Source: Euwallacea fornicatus
Lineage: Eukaryota; Arthropoda; Insecta; Coleoptera; Curculionidae
Reading direction: 5' to 3'
Assembly: GCF_040115645.1 (NCBI RefSeq)
Contig: NC_089546.1
Span: forward strand, 2,143,001-2,207,000
DNA: 64,000 bases
The first letter of the stretch is position 1; every line of letters begins with the position of its first letter. Position numbers and translations under genes: made by a program. Below are positions 36,410 through 47,837 of this stretch, one piece after another. The notes below the pieces were generated by a model. The model searched no databases, was not told the origin of the DNA, and saw only the letters and a program-made list of their open reading frames with translations.

Positions 36410-39400
36410 GAGAAAGCGAAGAAGAGGAGCACAACTTTAAGAACATCAAACAATCCTCCGAAGTAATACTCCCCAAGGGTCGTTCCAGAAAGAGAAACAA
36501 TGAGCAACCCGAAAGTTTTAGTGGGTGTTTTTTGAAGGTCGTTGCAAAGGCAGTGAAAATCAATCAAAGATGTTCTGCGAAGCGAGGTTCGATCTCAAAT
36601 GAAATATGATAATTTCACTCTCAGTCTGTCCAGATTATTTAAGAATTATGAATTTTATTATTTATGCTAAATCAATCCAGATGGATCACAACTCAGAAGA
36701 AGTGGAAAAGATCTAGAAATTTTACCAAAAGGTGATCTTATTTGTCAGCCGAAAATCGTGAAAGTTAGATAACTCTGAACGGTTATTAACAATTCTTAAA
36801 AATATTCCTTAACACAAATAAAATCGACTGAGTGCTTTAACCTTTTTTAAATCTAACATAATCCGTTTCCTCTTAAGACCCATTCTCATTACCTAGTCGA
36901 AAATCCATGAGTCGCACTTTGGAACCTCATAAACCTGACCATTTTGTTCCTAGGAACTAATAGCTGTTCTAGTAATTAAAATACCTAACTTCATATTGGA
37001 TGTTTTAGATTGAATTCCCCAGTAATAACCTCTAATCTGATGGTTGCATTGCTTAGTATGTGCGTTGATGGGTCAGAAGTCCGTGAGATTAAAGATTGCA
37101 CATTTGCATAATCCCATCCTAATTATGTCGAGCGGGTTGACGGTTATTGGCGTTAATCAACAGATACGAAATTAATTAATAATCGCGGAACTTGATGGAA
37201 AATTATGCGGTGTCGTTTATTTGACGTCCATGCAGGTCCGTTCACATGAGACACGATAATTTGTCTGCACTGTAAATTGTTTCTATTTGAATAAATATAC
37301 ATGAATAAATAGGCTTCTTGGCCATCTAGGACAACGTGCAATTAAACATGACTTTCCAATCGTCGTTTAGTGGAGAGATGAATTTTCCAGCCGTTTTAGG
37401 TTAAAAATGATGAAGACCTAAACTTAATCCGTCAGAGAATTGAAGGTATGATATAATAAACGAGTCTCAGTGTGCCTCAGGAAGGCGGGATGCTCACGAA
37501 AAGCGATGACCTATAATTACCGGTGAAACTTAAAACAAACAAGCGCTCGTTGTCTGTGTGATTTGGCTTGTTGAAAATTGGACTCCAAAACTGATCACGA
37601 CCGGCCGAGTTCTTGAGTTCATTAAATCACCTTCCAATCATGTAATTGAGCCCCGACAACAACCTTCAATCAACCCGCAAACTTTCGCATATTTCTTCCT
37701 GGACTTCATTTCTGATTCACCAAATTAATTCATTAACAGAGACAGTGATGATCATATCTAAACCGCTACAGATCTTGTCACGTAACTTGGAACGCAGCTC
37801 ATAAACGTGAATGGCTTTCGGCTGAAAACGAGACAACCTCTCTTCGGCCTCCAAACCTCTAATTTCGGACGATTCCGTGATTTGGGCAAATGATGGGTTG
37901 GCCGGCCTAGATGCAGAAGGCCGTAAACACATACTTTTCATATCCTCAACGGGACTTTGTAAATAAGTTCTTAAAGATCAGTTTCATATGCCATTCCTCT
38001 GGTTTAGCATTTAAAGTAAAACAATTTATGACACCAACCTTCATCTTTGGTTGAAACAATGCGAATTAAAAACCGACAAATTATTATGTATTGGTTCATT
38101 GGGTACCCGTTCGAGGCATGGTTGAATTATCTGGGCTAACATCTTGTTTTAAGCAAGGCTCATTTTTATAGGTGAAAAGCAATTAGACTTTACCAATTAG
38201 CGGCTTATTTATGGCGAAAATTTGGCTCAAGGAGACAATGTAAAAGATATGTATTATGGAGTGGTGTTATCGAAAGTTGTATACCGGGGTGGGTCCAAAA
38301 AATACACTGGCGGATACGTCGTAGGGGGAAAAAACTTGAAGAACCTCCGTGGAAACTTCTATGGTGCTCTTTGCACCGAAAGACGAGCAACGGTCATCCT
38401 GAGAATTAGTCTGCGGAACTAACCGTCGGACATTTGTCGTAAGTTCGAGCTTCCTTTGTATTCTTCTTAATACATCAAGTTTCTTGTGGTGTGACTCACT
38501 AAAAGACAACAACGTGTAACACAATTCGGACTTGGTCGAATTTTTTAATTCAGAGGGTCATCTTCGAGATTTTTGCCCATGAAGAACTGACCTTCGCCTA
38601 AAATATTTAGATTTCTTCCTTGTGAATTAGATATTTTTTGCATGTGTCGTTCCTGAACTCGGACTTAGATTGGTCCACATTATCAGCGGCGTAGTCGGGA
38701 TGTTTTTCGGGACGCTTGACATTGATGAGGAGCAGATCCGATTAGAGCCAATCTTGAAGTTAGCTTTTCTTATATTGGATTGAACGTTAACGTTGAAATT
38801 TTTATTGTTAGTTCAGGTAATGATTTTAACGGAAGATTAGTGTTGGGAACATTACTTTGAAGTTTTTCAATGTGAACACGTCCTTCATACTTTCATACAT
38901 GCACTATTACAAACCCATCTCGTAGGTTGACTCAATATGGCCGCCGCAAAAGAAAAAAAAGTAATAGCCAATCGTGTAATCAGTAATACAAGGCATGACT
39001 TGTAGCCGGTCGTGTAAAACAACGTGCCACAATCAAATGGCCTACCTAGGCTAAAAGTGTAATTGAGTACTAAATCATTTGTCGCAACCCGAGATCGGTA
39101 CTCGCTTACGGTACGACTGTATGACCACACACCCTTGCTAATTCTTAGACTGATGGATATCGGGGACTTGGGTTTCTTGTTACAGAACTTAATCTGGATA
39201 TGATTTTTATTCAAACGACTATTAATTTCGATTTCTTGTTATTGCGACTTTCAAATGACTGTTTGGAGTGCACTGGAATGGAATCTTAAAACTACAGGAG
39301 CAAATGTCTTCTTTGCCTATAAGCTCGCTTCATAAAATGAGCAAATCTTCTTCGAGTGTCACTCGAACTGAAACGTTTCAAGAAGTGCACACGACTTATT

Positions 39401-42400
39401 CATCAGTTTGCCAATCTCAAAGACATACACACGAGTACTTTGCCGTTTTCTTCCGCATGTGCCTCACCATATTTATAGACAGAGAGCAAAGATTGCTATG
39501 ACAGATGCATCGAAGCCCAGTGGCGGATATGTTTTTCGAAAAATTCGAAATATAGATTATGTGTTTTAAGGTGCCAATCATTTGGCATCCAGAACATCTT
39601 TAAGAAGCTTTATAAGTCTAAAAATTTTAAGGAAATTGAGGTGTCTGGGACGTTACTATTCGACTTATCTACGACCAGTTCTGATTTACTCTGCACACCG
39701 TTCTACTTAGGACAGAACATCTTGCCATTCTCTAAAAATAAACTTAGTTTAATCACTTGAATGATTAAGGAGAACTAGCAAGGCTAAAAGAGTTTTAAAT
39801 TTCCCCAGTTCAATCAATTATTCGAAACGGTTTTTTGCCTTCATGATTGCTGGTTCAAATACCTGAAGTGGTATCTTAAGAAATACCATGGTTTCCTCTG
39901 TTTGCTCCTAGATCATCAACTGTTAATTCAGTTATGATTTTAATTAGCAATAATTAGGTATCCAGAAAAGTGCTTAAAAATAATTTTTCGTCTCTATGAT
40001 CGATTTCAATTAAGCACCTAAAAATTTCTTATAAAAATTATAGTTTTGACCTCAGTTTTTGAATCAATTAGTTTCAATTAGAAAGACTTAATATTAAGAA
40101 AAAATTACTATAACAAATCATGTCTGTGATCAAGTAGAATAAGGACCGAAAGACATCTATTGCAAATGATTAAATCCACTTGGATTGAGTACCATGAAAA
40201 ATGCCCGAAAAAAATTATTTAAAGTTAATTGATACCCTAGAAATAAGGTTTCTATCCAAATTTCCATAAGTTTTTCACTGTACGTTGTCAGTTTCAGTTT
40301 TTTTTTAATATTTACCTTTTTGATTTCTAATCAATAGCGCTTGATAGAAGCAAAGTTGCAGATTAAGCTACATTTGATTCCTCAGTTATGAATATTCAAA
40401 TCCAGTCCTGCGATTCAGTTCGCAATACAAATATGTGCAGTTACCGACTTAAATCACAATTTAGCATGTCTCTGATTTAAATCCAATAGCTTCAAGATTT
40501 TTTTCCACTTATTCTCAGCATTTTTCCACTTACAATTCCTTTGCATTTCTGCAACACATTCGGCCTTCGAATGATGAATTTTGACAGTCGGTGCTATAGT
40601 TCATTACAAAATGTAATTTCCATTCTGGAATCGAAATCTCCTTTTGACACCCCTCTGATTTATATGCGGCATATCATATATTTATATATTTATGATAGAT
40701 TCGGGGTTCTTTTCACTGATATTATTAATTTTTATGCCTGGCCTCAGCAAAGTGACAACTTTGATCGGTAGTTCTAAATCTTTAAATTCCTTGCTGTGTG
40801 ATTCGCTGCGACATCTAATTTCAATTGGCGTAGGAAATCGCCAACCGGAACGCCTCTGTTTTAAATCCAATATGTAACTTAAGGTACTTACTGGTATACT
40901 ACAAAGTTTGAGACCGGAGGAATACCGAACATAGCGACCCGTCGGGTGAATACTTGGTAGGACGCGACCGAAAGCAGTAGGATTTCATGCTTTTCTAGAC
41001 CATTAAATGTTTACTTTTTCTCCAACTTTTTCAGTTTTCCTCACATTAGGGAGACGGACGAAGAAAATGTAATTTTACGCATTCAGGGTTTACCGCTTTG
41101 CAAATGATAAGAAAACGAGTTATGCTATAATAAATGTTCTACATAATTTTCCTACTGAACAATCCGGTTCCTCCGAACATGTTTTCGACGCTTTCCCTGA
41201 TTATGAAATATTCGATTAATATTTTTCTGTCTTAGAAATCTCATCGTTCTTTTAATTTTTTGGTACAAAATTTTCCACTTTCAACTTTTCTCGTTACCTC
41301 AAACTTTTCCTTTCCCTAACGTTCTGCGCTTGAAACATTGTGTCTTTCTTAGTTCTTCAATCTCTTCGCGCATTTGATAATGAAAATTTTACGTGGCATT
41401 TTATCACTTCTCACTAACACTGCTTGAATCGAGCTGCAGTAATCATCATAACAGGAACATATCCAAGGCAGCGTTACCAAGAATTGTTAATCATTTTGAT
41501 GCACGCCATAAGAGAAACAAACCGTTAGAATAATTGTTTTCTAAATCGCAGAGAGTGATCCTGTTTATGTAAATAGAAATTCCTTTTTCCTAAATTATAT
41601 CTTTTTCCGATGCATCACATTGTGTATACTAGTCGGTTAGTTTTACGTTTTAATAACAATTCGTCTCGATTTCAAGGAAGGTAATTCGAAAAACGACTTT
41701 ACACCGTCCCTGGGAGCATGTTAATTCCACGAACCGCCAATGAAATAAAAGAATAAATATGCGAATTGGATTCTGTTCATGATTGTAATTGAACGACCTC
41801 ACCAGGAGTTTTGCACGTTTTATTAACGGCAGGATTGAAATTAAATCTACTAACTGTAATACGATCTGAAAAAGAAAGATACCGCGTACACTTGTGGGAA
41901 TTCTTTCTCATTGAAATACTATAGTTTCTGTTTCAAATAGGGATTTCATTTTTCTTTAAATAAACTATGATTAAGAGTCGTTCGACATTTCAACGAGGAT
42001 ATTGACCAGACTTTCATCAACTAATCTGAACTTAAAGAATAATTAAATTTATATAATCAGATAATTTTACGGTATTTCATTGAGCCCTCCATAAAATCGG
42101 ACATTTGCGCTGGTAAAAAAACCAAATTTAATGTCGGCTTGAATTTATACTACTTCGGTTTTATTACACCAGAGGGCTGTAAATGCAAATTTCGCAAACG
42201 TCTTGTTAAAGATTTTATTTCCTACTGTAAATTATACGATTTTATATTTTATTATACATGTTAATCGTGTGAGAGCTGTCCGCAGACGTTCGTCGACGTA
42301 ATATACCAAGATGCACCTGATAACGTAATCGTTGCCTGACCCAGAAAAAGTGAATCTTTTCGATGATGGCGCAATGATTCATTGAGGTTTTTCGACCTAA

Positions 42401-42942
42401 ATGTGACCATAGAAATTTATATGTATCCTCCGTTAAAGCTGACTTATCAATTATTTCTTTGCGGTTGAATTTAATACCCCGAACGGCAGCGTACATAATA
42501 ATGAATTTTACGATTACATTGTCTTCGGTTAGCAACAATGCAGCCAGAAAAAACCATTAATCATCGGGCATCTAAAATTCCAAATTATTTTTAAGAACAT
42601 TATTTTTCTCATAAACGAGATTATCAAGGTTAACATATGTATCTATTACTTCATCATTCGTTCGGACATTAACACTACCATTAAGATGGATTTCTGAGTC
42701 AACTTTGAAAGCTTTTAGTAATATTTTTGCTGTAGTTTTATGGTTTTTTAGATTAGATTTCGATAACAAAACAAAAATCAAAGAAACCGAACTTATAAAT
42801 ACGACGTTGGTTCCGTTTGTAGTTCCTTTTAAGTTCGTTTAATTTTGAATGGATCAAGTTTGGTATATTTGGGTTGGGATAATGTACCTATATATTTACT
42901 TGAAGAAATTTGAATAATTTCTGAAAACGGTTGAATTTCACT
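36410..42942. other. Intergenic DNA, no gene seen
   Basis: Six and a half kilobases without a supported gene or repeat. Patches at about 37040-37960 and 38220-38560 are less AT-rich than average and might be conserved regulatory DNA. Open frames here are short and domain-less. Confidence 0.5.
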
Positions 42943-42961
42943 TTAACCCATTAGCGCCCAG

Positions 42962-42981
42962 TGATCTATATATAGATCGCA
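42962..42981. repeat. Subterminal palindrome, left copy
   Basis: GTGATCTATATATAGATCGC, a near-perfect palindrome directly inside the left TIR of the piggyBac-like MITE. Confidence 0.85.
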
Positions 42982-43304
42982 GAAAATAAACAACCTTTTT
43001 GACATAAATTTGTTTATGAGAACAATTTTTATTGGGACATAAGATTAGCTTATGCAGGTGGTTAAGTATGCAGCGAGAACTGCATTCGTACGATGGTCTT
43101 CAGTTAACGTTTTGTGACAAATGTAATGTTACCTTGTGTACTCTTTGCTTTCCTAATTGGCACAATAAGTAGACCTGTACTTACAGTTTATTTAGTTTTT
43201 GTATTTTTTTTTATTAAATAGTTTTTGTAAAAAATAAAATTTATGAATTTAACGCCTAAATAATTTAACCAAAAATAAAATTAAAAAGTATACGGCACAT
43301 CCCA

Positions 43305-43324
43305 GTGATCTATATATAGATCAC
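43305..43324. repeat. Subterminal palindrome, internal copy
   Basis: GTGATCTATATATAGATCAC, a perfect 20-bp palindrome, about 130 bases from the right end of the MITE. Confidence 0.85.
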
Positions 43325-44280
43325 CTTTTTAAAAAAAAAAACGCTAAAAAAAAGATACATTTCAAGATGAATTTTCAAATATGATGCTAAAAGACTAATT
43401 CGTGAAGAAAGCAGGACATTTTTTCACGACAAAATAATTTGGGCGTTATTGGGTTAATCTTAAATTTCCGGATAAAAGGTTTTCTTGAATGTCGTTTGTA
43501 TTCGTTAGGCTATTTTCCTCTCGATCTTCTTCATAATTAGATATTAGCGCACATTCGCTCGTGCGTTAACCATCTCTCGTCGATGAAAATGAACTTTGCC
43601 TAATTAAAATATAAGGTTGTGCAACGAAAAATTACGGCAATATTTAACTATCTTTAGCCTGAACTAAAACGTGAAAAATATTCATAAAATATTAAAGCGT
43701 CAAAATAGTTCATTGCTATACCGCTGCCTCAGGGTTCAAAAGCGAAGACCCAAAAGCCCTTTCTTTTTGTATCTTACTCAATTTCCATGACACAAAAGCT
43801 TCTTGCATCACTCTCCACTGCACCCTTTAATAAAGAAAACCATCAAAGGAAACATGTAATTATAACGGCACAAGGTACCTTGTTAGGCATCTCGTACTTA
43901 TTTTCCCCTTTCCTGTGTATATTTATTTAATGAAGCCCTGTTTATTACAGAGATAATTATAATGTCCAAGACTTAATAATATAAATTATAGGGCTCAGTG
44001 CTGTGAAAAATCAACGAGTGATTAACATTTTTGAACGCAAGTTGGTCTGGACATGAGAGTCTAGTTTTGATTCTTAGTTGATTTCGAAGTGTGAAAAATG
44101 ACAAAAATATACCGAAATGTAGGAACATAAAGGCAACATGCGAGAATGTTAATGAGAATGAGAGTTGTAAACAAATGGAAAAAATGTATGAAAAATAGAA
44201 AATGCGAAATATTGACAAATATTTAACAAAATTGCAATGTGGCGTACAAAATTTGAGGTAGCTCTTTACCCCTTTGATCG

Positions 44281-44300
44281 ATATATATATATATATATTT
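44281..44300. repeat. (AT)n microsatellite
   Basis: Ten AT units in a row. Confidence 0.95.
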
Positions 44301-44360
44301 TATTTAAATATTGTTTCGCATATTAAGGTACGGAATATTGAGCCGTAACGACAACTTCTC

Positions 44361-44390
44361 GGGTTGTAGGAACAATTGTCCCTACAACCC
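44361..44390. repeat. 30-bp near-perfect palindrome
   Basis: GGGTTGTAGG at the left pairs with CCTACAACCC at the right around a central ACAATTGT. Only the base pair next to each arm deviates (28 of 30 positions self-complementary). No known site is recognised. Confidence 0.85.
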
Positions 44391-46063
44391 ACTTGTCTCG
44401 CGAAAGAACCGAAAATCAAAGAAGATAAAATCTGTCCTGTATCTCGATGCAAAGGCATGTTTCCCCGAAAGACAATATCGTAAATTTGCCAGCGTTGAAT
44501 TTTATTATGTATTTTTATGGCTTTTTGATAACACGGTATTCTGCAGGTACAAGCACATATTTTTGAATTTTTGACTTTAACTGGCCGAAATGTTTTGATT
44601 TTGTTGCCTGTGAAATTGACAGAAATTGAGCGGTAAGTACGCTTTTGAAAAGAGACCGAAAAGCGACGAAAATATTTATCTTTATAGGTTAATGCAACAA
44701 ATTAGTATATAAATACATGATTTGAAATGCTAAAAAGGCCGAATAATTTTAACTTTCTTACATCTTAGCACTTGTATTTTTATCTACGTCGCAATCTTCA
44801 TTTTATTAAAGCGCTGTTAGAATACTACAAGAATATTCTTTCTTCTTGAAAGCGCATTATTTTGAACAAATTGATTTATTATTGAGTGTTGAACCTTCAA
44901 AATATCAGTTTTAGTATCTCCAATTCACGTAAATAAAAAAATGCAACTACTGCACTATAGCCGTACAGTGCTGTTACTTATTGGTACCCTAAATGATAAT
45001 ATTAATAAGAAAAACCTATTCAAGTATTTAATCGACCCTTAGACCTACCGCAAAGCTAAAATCATGAAATAATGTAGACTGATAATAACTCTTTATGCAG
45101 TGTATCTATTGCTATTTATGTAACATAACGCTAGTGTTTTTCTACATTGAGAATTGACACAAGTTACACAAAATAATATTTTCTGATTAGGTTTTACTCA
45201 TGATTGTTTATAAATTTTGCTGTACGATGAAGAAGTCGGAAGAAAATATATGTAAGCTAAGCCCTCTTCTGTAGAAGTACTACAGCAACCATTGTTGTTT
45301 CTGGTCAACTAGATTCGAATTAAAAAAAAAACATTTAGTCATCGGTTTTGATCACAAAAACTACCATTTAATTGTCAAAATTAGATGAAAATTTTGTTTT
45401 TGAGTTGAGAAAGAAACTTACAGTTCTCTTAATGGAAATAGGCGACATTTTCCTTTTGGCAACTAATTAAATAATGAAAGTAGGTATCTTCACTTACTAA
45501 CTCAGTTAACAAATAGATCTGAAAACAATAATGGTTGCTGGAGTTATATAGATTTAGCTTTGTGAACTAGCTATAGAATCCTCGTCTTTGCAGTGAACGA
45601 GAGGCGTAACTAATTGAAATTTACAAAGTAAAATGAATAAATAATGTAAAAAGAAATTTAATTTCCAAAATTTTGAGCGATCGTTAGAGCAAAAGTATAT
45701 CGCTGGTTTTGAAACAAATTCGATTTTTGGACGGGATCAATCTTTATTGACATTAACGAGTATCTTTACTACATACCAGAGGTGTAGATTATCGAATTTT
45801 TCAAGAGTAAAGTTATTGAATAATAATAGTACTGATAAAAGCTTAAGTTTTCCAAGATTTAATCTAAAATAAAATTAAATAGAAAATTTATTTTCCGTGA
45901 GAAATAATTTCAGCCTGAAATTTCGAACGTTTATGTTGAACTATGTTCATTCAGTATGAAATATCTAATAAAATTACAAAATGGAAATTTGCAAAAGTAC
46001 CTGCTTTGCGGTCATTTCCATATTAACGCATATGTATATCATACAAAAAAAAACTTGAGATGA

Positions 46064-46155
46064 TATAATATAATATTATATAATATAATATAATATTATA
46101 TAATATGATATTATATAATATGATATTATATAATATAATAATATAAATATAATAA
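46064..46155. repeat. AT-only palindromic tandem tract
   Basis: Tandem units of ATAATATAATATTATAT type, almost entirely A and T, with units that are self-complementary and could extrude as a cruciform. A chance open frame on the minus strand through this tract is not a gene. Confidence 0.9.
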
Positions 46156-47480
46156 ATATAATAATGAAAAAACTTGAGAAATACCCACAAAATAAAGCAG
46201 GTAATTAAAAAATATGTAATGAGACAGCAATTGCGCAAAAATTATGTTTTTCTTCATTTGTGTCTGCGGTATTTGTAGTTATTTATATTTAATTCTATTT
46301 TCTCTATCCGTAATGATCAGCTATAAACAATAATACGCCTGGAAAGCACATTTGCACATAAATTTCTATTTTGTATTCTTGTTCCATATTTCATATTTAT
46401 TGTACCTACAACTTCTGCGTAAATGCTAGAAACTTGAAAATTAGAGCTTTAGTGAAGCGGGTCCTTAATTTTGAGCTAAGCTACAGGTATCTCTCCTCAT
46501 AATTTACAACGGCTTAAACTGTTGAGCAGCTAATACACTTTTAGAATCAAAATGCGCTTATTTTGATATATGTCTGAACGTTGTATACATGATCTTTCAT
46601 TTAAATGCCCAAGCATTTAGCATAAAAAAAGAAGTAAAATTTTTAATTTCTTTTTCTGATGCTGGAACTAGACTTGTTTACTTATAACTTTTTAAATAAA
46701 ATCGAGTAATACGTTTCTGTTCGCTTCTAAAGTTGAAAGTTAAATTTGAATGGAAATTTTTCTTAATTTCAATTTTTCACCGATCGAAAACTCTTTTGAC
46801 TCTGTTCCAGTTGTCCGAAAAAATGTATGAAATTATTTGATTAATTTTTAAAGGTTAAAATTAAAAGTTGACTTATTTTTGAGATGTTAGAAACGAATTT
46901 CATTAATGTACCCTTTTTGAAATAATTTTCTACTTGCAAGTTCGTTCCGCTTCACAAATTTTATATGTTTTTATCAGAAAATTAGGTTTATTTTTAAAAA
47001 ATTAAAGGAACCTTTAGTGCTAAAATTGTTCCATTAATTCTAATATAAATTTGAATTTTGAGGTGTCCCTGTCTTCAATAAAATGTCTATATTCTGAACT
47101 AGCAACATGAATTTTCATAAAATATTAAGGTGTCAATATAGCTTTTTGTCTTTTGCTTCTTTTATTTCAATTTTTATTTTTGGCCGGAGCTGATGGCAGA
47201 AACTTTTTGTTTTTGTTGCGTGCCAAAATGATAGAAATGAGCGTTAAATAAAATGTTCAAAGAGTGTAGCAAAATACGCAACTTTATCGAATAATCTGAC
47301 ATATTTGTAAGTAAATGCGAGATTTGAAAGAACAACACAATTAATAATTTAAGTGTTATTATACCCTGGAGCTTTAATTTTCACCAAATTTTCCATCTCT
47401 CCATCCATTTTCAAATATTTCAAGTTAATTTTCGACTTTGTCCCTAAAATAAAACCCAAATGTAAATTTGACTAATCGCA

Positions 47481-47486
47481 TTTATT
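47481..47486 (-). terminator. Candidate polyadenylation signal of Tollo
   Basis: AATAAA on the minus strand, about 350 bases beyond the Tollo stop codon and the only exact match found in that interval on this strand. Cleavage would be expected a short distance further down. Confidence 0.5.
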
Positions 47487-47664
47487 TCGTATTTTTTATG
47501 TATTTAAAGGCAAAGGCGATAACACTGAAGTCATGTACAGGACATTTTTACAAACTTTGTCTAATTTACAATAAATATAAAATTAGGATTATTCGCTAAA
47601 CCGTGTTATAAAATGTACAAAATCCAGTCTTTCCAACGCTCTTAAATAAATAATATACAGCCGC

Positions 47665-47672
47665 TATTTACA
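47665..47672 (-). promoter_or_regulatory. Pumilio-type motif in Tollo 3' UTR
   Basis: The minus strand reads TGTAAATA, a match to the Pumilio binding consensus UGUANAUA, about 170 bases after the stop codon. Binding is inferred from the motif alone. Confidence 0.35.
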
Positions 47673-47837
47673 TCAGAAATATACATAATTGTAAGTTTTA
47701 TACTCGGACACGTCTCCGAGTTGACTATATATCACAATAAACGGCAATTGCACTATATTATGTATACATAAACAGTCAATCTACAAAATATTATCACAAT
47801 TTTCTTGACATTAGGAAAACTAACCCCAGTAATAGGG

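Larger units (their letters stand above)
42947..43453. mobile_element. piggyBac-like MITE, 507 bp
   Basis: The element is flanked by TTAA on both sides (42943-42946 and 43454-43457), the fixed target of the piggyBac superfamily. The ends read CCCATTAGCGCCCA and, reversed, CCCAATAACGCCCA, starting with the CCC typical of the family. A palindrome close to GTGATCTATATATAGATCAC follows the left TIR (42962-42981, last bases changed to GC) and occurs again in perfect form at 43305-43324, each preceded by CCCA. No transposase frame is present, so it would need a partner enzyme to move. Confidence 0.85.
43458..47480. other. Intergenic DNA downstream of Tollo, no gene seen
   Basis: AT-rich DNA with no supported gene. 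It contains an (AT)n run at 44281-44300, a 30-bp near-perfect palindrome at 44361-44390 and an ATAAT/ATATTAT palindromic tract at 46064-46155. Confidence 0.55.

Noticed and set aside
46023..46238. 71-codon frame of Ile, Tyr and Leu repeats
   Set aside because: It is the translation of the AT-only tandem tract.
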